Assembly: GCA_021797735.1 (NCBI GenBank)
Contig: JAJZZE010000042.1
Span: forward strand, 1 to 49,770
Reading direction: 5' to 3'
Length of the DNA stretch: 49,770 nucleotides
Source of the DNA: Thermoplasmata archaeon
GTDB lineage: Archaea; Thermoplasmatota; Thermoplasmata; Thermoplasmatales; Thermoplasmataceae
The notes under the pieces were generated by a model. It ran no database searches. It was not told the DNA's origin and saw only the letters and a list, made by a program, of their open reading frames with translations. Positions 17,882-27,567 of the stretch are shown piece by piece. Both the position numbers and the translations under genes were made by a program. How positions within the stretch are numbered: position 1 is the stretch's first letter; each line of letters opens with the position of its first letter.

Positions 17882-18424
17882 ATGACAGCAAGAAGAGATG
17901 ATGATTGGGATGATATATTTAACGACCTGTACGATGAATTTGGTTTTGATATGAAAAAGGTAAACAGTGAAATCGCAAAATTCTGGGAATCAATAATGAA
18001 GGGCGAAAGTGATGATAAAATGCTTGGACCATATGTATATGGATTCAGCTACAAGGTAGGGCCGGATGGCAAACCTGTTTTCCAGGAATTTGGAAATGTA
18101 CCCAAGGGCAGATCCAGATTGGGCTCCGGTAACATGGAGGGAAACTACAGGGAACCATTAACAGATGTAAACGAGGACAATGAAAACATATACATTACAT
18201 ATGAGTTACCAGGAATTGATAAAAAGGACATAAAATTAACGATAAATGAAAATAACATGGAGCTAAAGGTTGATAAGGAACTGAGAAAATATTATAAAAA
18301 CATTGAGTTAAATGTGCCTGTAGACACTGATAGTGCAGTGGCCAAATTCACAAATGGAATACTTGATATAACATTGAAGAAATTAGATAATAAAAGGAGT
18401 GGAAAAACAATAAAAATAGATTAA
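17882..18424 (+). CDS. hsp20: Small heat-shock protein (Hsp20/alpha-crystallin)
   Basis: A 180-residue chaperone that holds unfolding proteins. After an acidic N-terminal region (MTARRDDDWDDIFNDLYDEF), the alpha-crystallin domain starts near REPLTDVNEDNENIYITYEL (about 97) and contains LPGIDKKDIKLTI and FTNGILDITL. The C-terminus has the I-x-I type anchor (TIKID). I use the ATG at 17882 because AGGTGAT at 17871-17877 precedes it with a four-base spacer; the frame can be extended to a TTG at 17861 that sits over the palindrome. An ArsR-type regulator gene follows after 53 bases. Confidence 0.9.
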   Translation: MTARRDDDWDDIFNDLYDEFGFDMKKVNSEIAKFWESIMKGESDDKMLGPYVYGFSYKVGPDGKPVFQEFGNVPKGRSRLGSGNMEGNYREPLTDVNEDNENIYITYELPGIDKKDIKLTINENNMELKVDKELRKYYKNIELNVPVDTDSAVAKFTNGILDITLKKLDNKRSGKTIKID

Positions 18425-18477
18425 AAATTTTATTTTTTAAACTTTATTAATAAAAATTTATAATTATGGTGATTTAA

Positions 18478-19062
18478 GTGGAAGATGAACTGTGGGAAAT
18501 ATTAATGGCATTGGAAAATAACACTAGAAGGGAGATGCTAAAGACACTTGCAAATGATGATTCATATGCTCTTGAACTGAGTAAATTAATAGGCGTATCA
18601 CAGCAGGCAATAAACAAACAGCTGGATTTACTTGAAAAATTGGGATTGATATCATCAGCAGGTATGAAGATCTCAACAATAGGGCCTCCAAGGAAGGTGT
18701 ATAAATCCAGTGGATTCTCCACAATAATTATAGATTATTCAAAAAATTTTATGAATATAAAAAAGATGGATATAAACTATGATAATGAATGCAGTATTTC
18801 AGGAAATAACAGTGAATTACTGGATGAACTGGAAACTACCAATAGGAACATAGATGAAATTAATAGGAAAAGGAGTGAATTAATAAAAACAAAAGATGAA
18901 ATTATAGAAAAACTAAAAAACAATTTAAGTAAATACGATGAATTTTACAGAAAAATAATAACGGATTATATAGAAACACTTGATACGGGAGCTGTTGCAG
19001 TAAATACTGGTTTACCCGAAGAAATAATAAGGCATATAGTATCCGCATTTATTTCGGATTAA
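18478..19062 (+). CDS. ArsR-type winged-helix regulator, Phr-like (heat-shock repressor candidate)
   Basis: A 194-residue protein starting at a GTG supported by GGTGAT at 18468-18473 (four-base spacer). Residues 5-80 are an ArsR winged helix: ALENNTRREMLKTLAND, then ELSKLIGVSQQAINKQLDLL and a GPPRKVYK wing. Residues about 110-150 form a charged coiled coil (NRNIDEINRKRSELIKTKDE), and the C-terminus is helical. The size, the wing and the position after hsp20 match the Phr heat-shock repressor described in Pyrococcus. Identity as Phr is inference, the fold is secure. Confidence 0.8.
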   Translation: MEDELWEILMALENNTRREMLKTLANDDSYALELSKLIGVSQQAINKQLDLLEKLGLISSAGMKISTIGPPRKVYKSSGFSTIIIDYSKNFMNIKKMDINYDNECSISGNNSELLDELETTNRNIDEINRKRSELIKTKDEIIEKLKNNLSKYDEFYRKIITDYIETLDTGAVAVNTGLPEEIIRHIVSAFISD

Positions 19063-19091
19063 TATTATATATCTTATTAATATAATCGGCT

Positions 19092-19508
19092 ATGAAGGTA
19101 TCATTTAAATTCGATAATAAAATAGGATTTGTTTCTGACGATGAAAAGTATGAGGTAAAAATAAAAAACTCTGTGGTTAATAATGATGAATACCATTCAC
19201 CTACAGAGTTATTATTAATGGCTATGGGTGGATGCACAAGCGATGATGTTTTAAATATATTAATTAAAATGAGAAAGAATATAAAAAACTACAGATGTGA
19301 GGTTGAAGGTGAAAAAAGAGATGAACATCCTAAAATGTTAAGATATGCAAGAATACATTATATTTTTGAGGGAGATGCATCCCCTGAAGATATAAAAAAG
19401 GCTATAGAACTATCATTAACAAAATACTGTTCCGTATCATTAACCGTGAAAAGTGCTGGAATACCTGTATCATATTATTATACATTAAATGGAAAGGATT
19501 ATAATTAA
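19092..19508 (+). CDS. OsmC/Ohr-family protein
   Basis: A 138-residue OsmC-fold protein. The two redox cysteines are at about residue 48 (MGGCTSDDV) and 113 (KYCSVS). Between them come the family's central strands (CEVEGEKRDEHPKMLRYARI). OsmC proteins are thiol peroxidases for organic hydroperoxides. It lies 29 bases after the Phr-like regulator and overlaps the convergent thrC by four bases. Its place beside hsp20 suggests a stress cluster. Confidence 0.88.
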   Translation: MKVSFKFDNKIGFVSDDEKYEVKIKNSVVNNDEYHSPTELLLMAMGGCTSDDVLNILIKMRKNIKNYRCEVEGEKRDEHPKMLRYARIHYIFEGDASPEDIKKAIELSLTKYCSVSLTVKSAGIPVSYYYTLNGKDYN

Positions 19509-20512
19509 TTTTTTAATCCGTTTCCTGTCAGTATTAACAGGGATTTCCCATCAAAATTAGATTTTTTATATGCGGCATATACAGTTGCCGAGCTATATTC
19601 TGTATATATGCCCTTCATGGCTAATTCCTCCCTTGATTTTATTATTTCATCCTCGGAAACAGATATACATTTCCCATTTTTATTTAAAATCTGCAACATT
19701 TTCGTAATTAATACCGGTTTTTTTGACACAAGGGCATCCGCTATTGATGTAAGATTATTGTCAGGATTATATAAATTACTGTTAATTTTTGAGCATAATG
19801 GAGATATATTTTCAGGCTGTACCCCGATTATTTCAGGTATACTATCTATCTCATTACAATCATATAAATGCTTTAAACCGGAATATAAGCCCGATAACAG
19901 CGTACCTGCGGAAACGGGCACAAAAATATGGTCTGGCATTTTATCAAACTGTTTAAAAATTTCGTACGATAATGTTCTTATTCCGTCCCTGAACTCAGGA
20001 TTTAAAATGTGTGACGCATAAAAGCCATTATAACGTTCTGCGGCCTTCTGAACATCGTCCCTTGAACCTTTAATTTTAATTATATTTGCACCGTATGCCT
20101 TTATCTGCTTTAACTTTGATTCGTTTGCATTTTCCGGTGTGAATATATTTACGGAAAAACCAGCCTTTTTACCATAGGCAGCTATGGATGCCCCGGCATT
20201 GCCTGAAGAATCCTCATTTATAGATTCTACCCTGTTATTCGAATACAGATAGGATGTGAGATTTTTCGAACCACGGTCTTTATATGAAAATGTTGGTGAG
20301 AAATAATCTAATTTAAAATATAAATTATCGTTTTCCCTTACTACAGGGGTTTGAACCTCGCCTAAGGAGATGAAATGAGTTATATAATCAAAATTTTTTA
20401 TTATGTTATCGTTATACCTTTTATCGTATAAAATTTCAAATGGTTCATTGCATACATTACAGTATAACTCATTGCCCTTCCTTTCGTGCCCGTTAAAGCA
20501 TAAATATTTCAT
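19505..20512 (-). CDS. thrC: Threonine synthase-like PLP enzyme
   Basis: A 335-residue fold-type II PLP enzyme. A small zinc-ribbon-like start (CFNGHERKGNELYCNVC) is followed by the PLP lysine in SPTFSYKDRGSKN (near 77) and the phosphate-binding loop SSGNAGAS (near 105). It should convert O-phosphohomoserine to threonine. At 335 residues it is shorter than many threonine synthases, and threonine dehydratase-like or related activities cannot be ruled out. The start MKYLCFNGHE at 20512 matches the family best; an ATG five codons upstream (20527) is possible. Confidence 0.8.
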   Translation of the reverse strand: MKYLCFNGHERKGNELYCNVCNEPFEILYDKRYNDNIIKNFDYITHFISLGEVQTPVVRENDNLYFKLDYFSPTFSYKDRGSKNLTSYLYSNNRVESINEDSSGNAGASIAAYGKKAGFSVNIFTPENANESKLKQIKAYGANIIKIKGSRDDVQKAAERYNGFYASHILNPEFRDGIRTLSYEIFKQFDKMPDHIFVPVSAGTLLSGLYSGLKHLYDCNEIDSIPEIIGVQPENISPLCSKINSNLYNPDNNLTSIADALVSKKPVLITKMLQILNKNGKCISVSEDEIIKSREELAMKGIYTEYSSATVYAAYKKSNFDGKSLLILTGNGLKN

Positions 20513-20585
20513 GGATTGAAAACACATTATAAAATAAAAATTTAATTGAAAAATAAAATTAATTTTTATAAAAAATATTCAAAAA

Positions 20586-22784
20586 TTAAAGCGATGAATA
20601 ATATGCTTCATCGTATGGTTCTGGCTTTAATCCTTTTCTTTCCCTTATTTTTGCAACTATTCCAGTCTGTAATTCATATGGAACCCTCTGATAACCTGAG
20701 TTTTCTGAACTCCATATAGCCTTACCACCTGTTGCACTTCTTATTGCAGATGCAAATCCTATCATGCCGGATACAGGTGCAACTGCCACCACCGTGATTT
20801 CTTCACCATTCTGCTGCATATCCTCTACAACACCGCGCCTCTGCTGCAATTCGCTTGTCACCGGTCCCATTAAGTCCTGCGGTACACTTATGAAGACTTT
20901 CTGCATTGGCTCCAGTAATACCCTACCGGCCTGGCACATTGCGCCATATATTGAATTCCTGCCCGCAGGTATAACCTGTGCTGGACCCCTATGGATACTA
21001 TCCTCGTGCAATTTTGCATCCATTAAACTTACCTTTAAACCATAGACCTTTTCATTTGCCAGTGGTCCCTTATCCAGGGATTCGTTTAACGATTCTATTA
21101 ACAGTTCCATTGTTTCATCAAGGTACTGTATACCTTTTGTCATATCAAGCATAATGTTGATACCATGTATTGATACAAGGCCACGTGCCTCATCATGGCC
21201 CATACCCGCCTCCTCAAGCGTTGCCATAACAGCCTTTTTATCCTTTATTTTTGATCCACTGGGCACCTTGCCATCGAGTATTGCCTGGACAACACCTTCC
21301 GGTAACTTCTCCACCTTGAAATAGAATCTATTATGCTTATTTGGGGATTTACCCTCAAATGGACCGCCTGTTTTATCAACAGTTTCCCTGTAAACCACCA
21401 GGGGTTCCGAGGTAACAACATCAACATGGTAATCATTTTTAATTCTGTACATTGTTATTTCTAGATGCAATTCTCCCATTCCTGATATTAAATGCTCTCC
21501 GGTTTCCTGGTTTATATCAACCTGTATTGATGGGTCCGCCTTTGAAACGGATCTTAAAACATCTATTAACTTCGGTAAATCTGCTGTATGTTTTGCTTCT
21601 ATTGCCAGTGTAACCACCGGTTCTGAATAGTGAGACATTGGTTCAAAGTCTTCCATATCCGGCAATGACGATACTGTTGAACCTGCTATTGCACCCCTTA
21701 ATCCAACAATTGCAGCTATGTTCCCTGCGGCTATATCATCTATTGAGATTCTATCAGGACCAACCATCATGGATAGCAACTGAACCTTTGATTTTCCAGC
21801 TCCGGTTACATATAATTCCGTACCCTTTCTTATTATACCGGAAAATAATCTTCCAACCGCTATCTCACCGGCATGTGGATCAATTAATATTTTTGTGATC
21901 ATCATGCTTATAGGCCCATTATCATCACATTTTAACATAGCTTTTCCTATCTCTGAATTTAAATCACCATGCCAGATCTGTGGTATCCTATATTTCTGTG
22001 CAACCTCCGGGTTCGGCAGGTTTTTTATAACCATATCAAGCACTACCTTATGTAACGGTGCCTTTTTTGCCAGTTCCCTCTGTTTACCCGAGCTAACCAG
22101 TTCTGTAATATCCTTAAATGTTATCTTAAAAATGGCCATTGCAGGAACGGATAATGCCCAGTTATTATATGCGGATCCAAATGCTACGGTTCCATTCTGT
22201 ACACTAACCTGCCAGAGCTTACTGAACTCTTCAGGGGAATATTTTGTTATTAACCTATTTACATCAGAAATTACCTTAATAAAACGTTTCTGCATTTCCT
22301 CTCCATTTAATTTCAATTCATTTATTAATCTATCAACCTTATTTATAAACAGTACAGGTTTAACCTTTTCCTTTAAAGCCTGGCGTACAACAGTTTCCGT
22401 CTGTGGCATAACGCCTTCCACGGAATCAACAACTATTACTGTACCGTCCACTGCCCTCATTGCCCTTGTAACATCTCCACCAAAATCAACATGGCCTGGA
22501 GTATCTATTAAATTAATTAAATACTCTCTACCCTCTACAGTATGAACCATTGATGCATTTGCAGCATTTATTGTAATTCCTCTCGCCTGTTCCTGTTCAT
22601 CATAATCCAGTAACAATTGTTTTCCAGCAAGTTCCTCACTCATCATTCCCGCACCGGCAATCAAATTATCGCTCAGTGTAGTTTTACCATGATCTATATG
22701 TGCTGCTATATCTATGTTCCTTATTAATTCTGGATGTTCAACTAATTTCATTGCTTTTGCAACATTATCTTCTTTTCTCCCCAT
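20586..22784 (-). CDS. fusA: Translation elongation factor aEF-2
   Basis: A 732-residue translocation GTPase. G1 AHIDHGKTT, G3 DTPGH and G4 NKVD are present in the first 150 residues, followed by domains II-V. The diphthamide histidine is in the domain IV tip DSIHRGPAQVIPAGRNS; Dph2, which starts its modification, is at 5686-6702. I use the ATG at 22784, preceded by GGTGTT; the frame can be extended to a GTG at 22793 that overlaps that Shine-Dalgarno. It follows uS10 after 85 bases and may be co-transcribed with EF-1alpha and uS10. Confidence 0.96.
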   Translation of the reverse strand: MGRKEDNVAKAMKLVEHPELIRNIDIAAHIDHGKTTLSDNLIAGAGMMSEELAGKQLLLDYDEQEQARGITINAANASMVHTVEGREYLINLIDTPGHVDFGGDVTRAMRAVDGTVIVVDSVEGVMPQTETVVRQALKEKVKPVLFINKVDRLINELKLNGEEMQKRFIKVISDVNRLITKYSPEEFSKLWQVSVQNGTVAFGSAYNNWALSVPAMAIFKITFKDITELVSSGKQRELAKKAPLHKVVLDMVIKNLPNPEVAQKYRIPQIWHGDLNSEIGKAMLKCDDNGPISMMITKILIDPHAGEIAVGRLFSGIIRKGTELYVTGAGKSKVQLLSMMVGPDRISIDDIAAGNIAAIVGLRGAIAGSTVSSLPDMEDFEPMSHYSEPVVTLAIEAKHTADLPKLIDVLRSVSKADPSIQVDINQETGEHLISGMGELHLEITMYRIKNDYHVDVVTSEPLVVYRETVDKTGGPFEGKSPNKHNRFYFKVEKLPEGVVQAILDGKVPSGSKIKDKKAVMATLEEAGMGHDEARGLVSIHGINIMLDMTKGIQYLDETMELLIESLNESLDKGPLANEKVYGLKVSLMDAKLHEDSIHRGPAQVIPAGRNSIYGAMCQAGRVLLEPMQKVFISVPQDLMGPVTSELQQRRGVVEDMQQNGEEITVVAVAPVSGMIGFASAIRSATGGKAIWSSENSGYQRVPYELQTGIVAKIRERKGLKPEPYDEAYYSSL

Positions 22785-22869
22785 TAATAACACCGTTTAA
22801 TTTTACAAATTCTATATTAAAAATCATTATTTAATTATTATCAAAATTTATTAAAAAATAAAAATAATT

Positions 22870-23181
22870 TTAGCTTTTTATCTGTATTTCTATTCTTACA
22901 CCATCCGGTATGGATATTCTCATCAACTGCCTCAGGGTTCTTTCATCTGCGTCCACGTCTATTAATCTTTTATGAACCCTCATTTCCCAGCGATCCCATG
23001 TGGGTGAACCTTCACCATCAGGGCTTTTTCTAACAGGAACCTTCAATCTTTTTGTTGGTAATGGCACAGGACCATGTACCTCAACTCCGGTTCTTTTTGC
23101 AATTGATTTTATTTCTTCACAGACTACGTCCACTATCTTGTTTTCAGTGCCACTCAATGAAATCCTTGCCCTATATGCCAT
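22870..23181 (-). CDS. rps10: Ribosomal protein uS10
   Basis: A 103-residue archaeal S10. The order is typical: [20 protein letters not shown], then [20 protein letters not shown] and the C-terminal [18 protein letters not shown]. It is part of the small-subunit head. It lies six bases after the EF-1alpha stop, the conserved archaeal tuf-rps10 pair. Confidence 0.96.
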   Translation of the reverse strand: MAYRARISLSGTENKIVDVVCEEIKSIAKRTGVEVHGPVPLPTKRLKVPVRKSPDGEGSPTWDRWEMRVHKRLIDVDADERTLRQLMRISIPDGVRIEIQIKS

Positions 23182-23187
23182 ATGATA

Positions 23188-24468
23188 TCACGCCACGACT
23201 GCTTTTTCAAGATCTATACACTGACCTGCCGCAACTGTCATTCCCATATCCCTTATTGCAAATCTTCCAAGTTGCGGGAATTCGGCAACCTTCTCAAGAA
23301 CAAGAGGTCTGTCCGGAACCACTTTTACAACCGCTATATCCCCAGCTTTTATGAAATCTGGTTTATCCTTTAACGTTGTTCCATCCTTTGGATTTATTGT
23401 TTTTATTATTTCGTCTATTCTACATGCAACCTGTGCTGTATGAACATGGAATACGGGTTTGTATCCGGCTGCTATTACACTGGGATGCTGCAGTACAACG
23501 ATCTGCGCTGTGAATGATTTTACTACTGTTGGAGGATTATTGACAGGACCGCATACATCTCCTCTTCTTAAATCGTTCTTTGCTATTCCCCTTACGTTGA
23601 AACCAACATTATCACCGGGCTCTGCCTTTTGCATTGATGTGTGATGCTCTTCTATTGATTTAACCTCTCCTGTTTTGTTAGCAGGTAAGAATATTACCTT
23701 GTCGTTTACTCTTAACACACCTGTTTCTACCCTACCTACCGGAACTGTCCCTATACCGGTAATTGAATATACATCTTCTACGGGCAATCTTAATGGTTTG
23801 TCCGTTGGTTTTGCAGGTACCTTTAGATTATTTAATGCCTCTATTAATGTCGGGCCTTTCCACCATGTAAGGTTTGAACCTGTTTTTATTATATTATCTC
23901 CTTTGTAACCGCTCAATGGTATTATAGGTACATCTTTGAAACCTATAGGTGTCAATAATTTTGTTACCTGTTCCTTTACTTCATTGAATCTTGCTTCACT
24001 GTATGCTGGCTGTGTTGAATCCATCTTGTTTATGCCGACTATTAATTGCGGTACTCCTAATGTCCTTGCAAGGAATGCATGTTCCCTTGTCTGTGCCATT
24101 ACTCCCTCTCCTTCTCTTGCCGATACAACCAGAACTGCTGCATCTGCCTGGCTTGTTCCTGTTATCATGTTTTTTACGAAATCCCTATGTCCCGGAGCGT
24201 CAATTATTGTGAAGTAGTATTTGTCTGTTTCAAATTTTCTGTGTGTTAAATCTATTGTAACTCCTCTTTCTCTTTCTTCCTTGAAACGATCCATGACCCA
24301 TGCAAACTCGAATGTTGCCTTTCCTTTCTCTTCTGATTCTTTTTTATATTCATCGATAAGATGCTGTGGAATTTCTCCGTGCTCGAACAGTAATCTACCT
24401 ACAAGGGTAGATTTTCCATGATCGACATGCCCTATTACGACTAAATTCATATGTGGTAATTCTGCCAT
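23188..24468 (-). CDS. tuf: Translation elongation factor EF-1alpha
   Basis: A 426-residue GTPase that delivers aminoacyl-tRNA to the ribosome. GHVDHGKS (near 12), [12 protein letters not shown] (near 93) and NKMD (near 150) are the G motifs; domains 2 and 3 follow. The start [14 protein letters not shown] at 24468 is fixed by the AAGGTGA Shine-Dalgarno at 24474-24480. The frame could run upstream to 24558, but that stretch contains the promoter. The leader carries a perfect short palindrome (24485-24499). First gene of the tuf-rps10-fusA set. Confidence 0.97.
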   Translation of the reverse strand: MAELPHMNLVVIGHVDHGKSTLVGRLLFEHGEIPQHLIDEYKKESEEKGKATFEFAWVMDRFKEERERGVTIDLTHRKFETDKYYFTIIDAPGHRDFVKNMITGTSQADAAVLVVSAREGEGVMAQTREHAFLARTLGVPQLIVGINKMDSTQPAYSEARFNEVKEQVTKLLTPIGFKDVPIIPLSGYKGDNIIKTGSNLTWWKGPTLIEALNNLKVPAKPTDKPLRLPVEDVYSITGIGTVPVGRVETGVLRVNDKVIFLPANKTGEVKSIEEHHTSMQKAEPGDNVGFNVRGIAKNDLRRGDVCGPVNNPPTVVKSFTAQIVVLQHPSVIAAGYKPVFHVHTAQVACRIDEIIKTINPKDGTTLKDKPDFIKAGDIAVVKVVPDRPLVLEKVAEFPQLGRFAIRDMGMTVAAGQCIDLEKAVVA

Positions 24469-24484
24469 TTTTTTCACCTTTAAT

Positions 24485-24499
24485 AAGGATAATATCCTT
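24485..24499 (-). promoter_or_regulatory. Perfect 7-bp-arm palindrome in the tuf leader
   Basis: AAGGATA and TATCCTT flank one base, just upstream of the Shine-Dalgarno. By the TATA position it would start at or near the first transcribed base. It could be an operator or a short 5' hairpin. Confidence 0.4.
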
Positions 24500-24519
24500 T
24501 TCTTACCATATAATACTTT

Positions 24520-24532
24520 AATATTTAAATAT
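24520..24532 (-). promoter_or_regulatory. TATA box of the tuf-rps10 operon
   Basis: ATATTTAAATA, followed upstream by AAAG-rich sequence as in a BRE, predicts a start near 24500 and a leader of about 30 bases. Confidence 0.55.
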
Positions 24533-24591
24533 CTTTCTTTCTTTAATAATATATGCAAATAGATTTATTAATAGTTTAGGTATTTATTATT

Positions 24592-25350
24592 GTGTTAAAC
24601 CATGTATATATATTACCACACGGCGATGAGATTATAGATATGCCCAATGAAGATAGTGTAAAGATGAACAAAACCATAAAAAATGTAACGGGAAATGATG
24701 ATGCAGTAAAAATAATAATATCCCCACATGGCCTAAGATTAAGTGATAAAATAGGAATATATATGAGTTATAATTTTAAGGGCTATTATAAAACAGAAAA
24801 TAATATTATAATAAATAATTATAAAAATGAAATTGACCTGTCAAATAATATATATGAAAAAACGAACAGTATTTCTGAGGGCATAAATTACATTACCTCC
24901 GGAGAAGGTTCATATCTATTTTTAGATTTTGGGGCTTTGATACCGTTAAAATTCTTTAAAAAAAGCAATATAGTCGTTATAGGTGAACCGAGATTTGATA
25001 ATAAAGAAGTTTTAATAAATTTCGGATATACCATGTATGACGTAATAAATAATTATAATAAAAAAATATCACTTATAATGAGTGCAGACCAGGCACATAC
25101 CCACAGTAAAAGTGGTCCATATGGATATTCGCCCATGGCAGAAAAATATGATGAAATGATAAAAAATTGGATTATAAATAATGATGATACAGTAATAGAT
25201 ATTGATAATAATTTTATAAAGGATGCAAAACCAGATAGTTACTGGAATATGCTGATTTTATATGGCCTTATTAAGGCTTCAGGAATTAAATTAACCCTTG
25301 ATTATTATTATGTACAGAAATACTTTGGAATGCTGTGCGCACATTATTGA
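24592..25350 (+). CDS. LigB-like extradiol dioxygenase-family protein
   Basis: A 252-residue protein starting at GTG 24592. It resembles the class III extradiol dioxygenase/MEMO-type fold: VYILPHGDEII at the start, IIISPHGLR near 42, and SADQAHTHSKSGPYGYSPM near 163 with the second histidine set. In true dioxygenases these histidines and a glutamate hold Fe(II). Archaeal relatives are often of unknown function. The gene is rightward and starts 123 bases from the EF-1alpha start. No aromatic catabolic genes are nearby, so the substrate is open. Confidence 0.65.
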   Translation: MLNHVYILPHGDEIIDMPNEDSVKMNKTIKNVTGNDDAVKIIISPHGLRLSDKIGIYMSYNFKGYYKTENNIIINNYKNEIDLSNNIYEKTNSISEGINYITSGEGSYLFLDFGALIPLKFFKKSNIVVIGEPRFDNKEVLINFGYTMYDVINNYNKKISLIMSADQAHTHSKSGPYGYSPMAEKYDEMIKNWIINNDDTVIDIDNNFIKDAKPDSYWNMLILYGLIKASGIKLTLDYYYVQKYFGMLCAHY

Positions 25351-25551
25351 TATTGCATATGGTGAAGTGCCACATCTATTACAGTGATCACCCTATGATG
25401 AAATATATTACTTCCTGTTAATGTTAAAATTTAAAGTAATGTATCCATGAACACACTGAAAAATATCATTACGCAGAAACAGTATATAGAAACCTGTGTG
25501 AGGAATAATAGGTCACAAAAATAATAAATATAATTAGATGATGTGGTTTGT

Positions 25552-25965
25552 ATGGATTCTAAAATGGAAGCATTTGAGAGTAAATTTGTAGGGGGGTGGA
25601 ACAATCATATAATCGATGACCTTTTAAAATTATATTCTGACAGCATTGTATATAAACATCAGGGAGAAGAGCCAAGAGTTATAGAGGGAAAAATGCAGTT
25701 TAAAATTTATCTAAGAGGTCTGTGGGCCTCTATTCCAGATTTTGAATTCAGATTATTGAACACGGTTTGGGATGGAAACATGGGATTTGGGGAGTGGATA
25801 TGGAAAGGGACATTCCACGGAAAAAGATACTCCTTTGGCAATGTAACTGAAAACAAAAAAGTCCAGTATGAAGGCGTGGATATCATAATACTGGATGGTA
25901 ATGGCCTTATAAAAGAAGAGAGGGCATATTATAATATGCTGGACATCATAAAACAACTCCAATAG
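25552..25965 (+). CDS. SnoaL/NTF2-like protein
   Basis: A 137-residue NTF2-fold protein: ESKFVGGWNNHIIDDLLKLY helix, then VIEGKMQFKIYLRGLW, then the strands WDGNMGFGEWIWKGTFHGK and YEGVDIIILDGNGLIKEERAYYN. SnoaL-like proteins are small isomerases, hydratases or binding proteins. The ATG at 25552 is preferred over the GTG at 25543; an A/T box near 25525-25533 fits a leaderless start. It precedes the MFS gene by 25 bases and shares its richer base composition, suggesting the two were acquired together. Confidence 0.75.
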   Translation: MDSKMEAFESKFVGGWNNHIIDDLLKLYSDSIVYKHQGEEPRVIEGKMQFKIYLRGLWASIPDFEFRLLNTVWDGNMGFGEWIWKGTFHGKRYSFGNVTENKKVQYEGVDIIILDGNGLIKEERAYYNMLDIIKQLQ

Positions 25966-25990
25966 TATTGTACAGAATGGTATTTCATAG

Positions 25991-27223
25991 ATGCAGCATA
26001 AAGAGATAGTAATAACCTCACTTCTTGGCTTCATATCGACATTTGAAGCGTCCATGATACTGATTGCTGTACCTACCATTTCTGATTATTTCAACATCTC
26101 TCACATTCAGGCATCGTTCCTGATAACAGTATATGTTGCTATAGAAGCGTTGCTCTTTGTTCCATTTTCCATAGTATTTGAACGGTTTGGATTGAAGTCT
26201 GGGATGATTCTGGGAGGTACCTTCCTTGCAATAGGGGGATTACTTATTTTCCTGAGCAACAGTTTTTTTGAAATGGAACTTTTCAGGGCCATACAGGCAG
26301 TTGGGGCATCCATAGTTCTTCCATCCTCACTTGCCTATGCATCCAGGCTGGGTGAGGATTCAAAGAGAGGCAGTGCTATTGGCATAAACCATGGCATAGT
26401 TAGTTTGGGATATGTTTTTGGGCTTCCGGTGGGTGGACTCACAGCCATTTTTGACTGGAAAATACTTTTCCTTGTGTCTTCTATTGTTGCTCTGGCAGGT
26501 CTATTATTTGTTCTGAAGATAAGTAACATTCACGGAAGGTCATCTATTGGGCATAGTGCTTTTGGTCCGGGTATTGCATTAAGTGGTGTCGTTATTATAC
26601 TCTTCAATATCTGGGCTGGAATAGCCATCATAACCGTGGGGCTGACAATGAGCCTGAAATCACGATTACCGGGGGAGTATATAAAATCCAGCCTAAGTGG
26701 ATTTATGCACTCCATAACCAGAAATGGTTTTGCTGCATTCCTTGTATTTCTGTATGCTTCCATTGGATACAATGCACTACAATACAGCCTGCTTGTTCTC
26801 CTATTTCCATTATCGTTCACAGTATTTTCTCTGACAGGTGGCAGGGCATTCGATAGATTCGGAAAAAAGAAGGTCCCACTGCTGGCATTTTTTTTAATGT
26901 CGCTGTTTTCACTCTCAATATTTGTTAATCCTATTCTGGCCGAAATTCTCCTTGGCATTGCATCTGGTCTTGCAACGACGTCAAACACATCATATACCAT
27001 GGGCAGCCTTGAAAGGGGAAACAGAACCGTTGGGTCTGCCCTGAGAACCTTACAGGGTGCTGCCTCAATGTCCATTGGTTTAAGCCTTGCATCAATTATT
27101 TCGGTAAAACCCGGGCAGATAATCCTTACTATCATGATACTGAACGCAATTGCATGCATTGCTGTGTTATTCTATAACCCTTCGAAACTTAAAAAAGAGG
27201 CAACACGGCATTCCGGTGCATAG
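25991..27223 (+). CDS. MFS transporter (12-span type)
   Basis: A 410-residue major facilitator with about twelve hydrophobic spans. The motif A region between TM2 and TM3 is seen as FERFGLKSGMILGG (near 65), and the C-half copy as GGRAFDRFGKKKVPLL (near 282). The layout fits drug/proton antiporters or sugar/acid exporters; the cargo is unknown. Codons such as CTT, TTC, ATC and GGC are used more than in neighbouring genes, so it reads as a recent acquisition along with the SnoaL-like gene. Confidence 0.88.
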   Translation: MQHKEIVITSLLGFISTFEASMILIAVPTISDYFNISHIQASFLITVYVAIEALLFVPFSIVFERFGLKSGMILGGTFLAIGGLLIFLSNSFFEMELFRAIQAVGASIVLPSSLAYASRLGEDSKRGSAIGINHGIVSLGYVFGLPVGGLTAIFDWKILFLVSSIVALAGLLFVLKISNIHGRSSIGHSAFGPGIALSGVVIILFNIWAGIAIITVGLTMSLKSRLPGEYIKSSLSGFMHSITRNGFAAFLVFLYASIGYNALQYSLLVLLFPLSFTVFSLTGGRAFDRFGKKKVPLLAFFLMSLFSLSIFVNPILAEILLGIASGLATTSNTSYTMGSLERGNRTVGSALRTLQGAASMSIGLSLASIISVKPGQIILTIMILNAIACIAVLFYNPSKLKKEATRHSGA

Positions 27224-27536
27224 TAAGGGTAGATATTATGCAGTAAAAGCTCCCTTATGATTAATATAATTTCTATTGGTGTTTCCGGATAACTATTTTC
27301 CCTGAACTACTTTCTGGTATGTTCCAGAGGATTGCAATATTTTCTCCACTGCTGGGTAGTTTTCCTGAAGAAACGTTCAGGGGGTCTGTTTACCTAAGGC
27401 TATGAATATATACCGGTAAGACTCCAGTTCCAGTATGGGATGTATAAATGCCACAGAAAACCGGTAATACCTGATATCGCAGAAAGGATTCAATTTTTCC
27501 CATGCACACAACAGTGACCGGTTATACATCAAAGAT
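27224..27536. other. Spacer after the MFS gene, no gene seen
   Basis: No long frame on either strand. The base composition stays higher in G+C than elsewhere until about 27520, so the spacer seems to belong to the same acquired block. Short broken leftward frames are present but I cannot assign them. Confidence 0.4.
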
Positions 27537-27549
27537 AAAAATATATACC
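27537..27549 (+). promoter_or_regulatory. TATA box of rpo11
   Basis: AAAAATATATACC is centred about 24 bases before the ATG at 27568. Confidence 0.5.
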
Positions 27550-27567
27550 TATTTAAAATAGGGTATC

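Noticed and set aside
25395-25459. C/D-box guide RNA candidate (ATGATGA ... CTGA, 65 bases)
   Set aside because: No terminal stem, and the inner D' and C' boxes are absent or poor. Such boxes are frequent by chance in AT-rich spacer.
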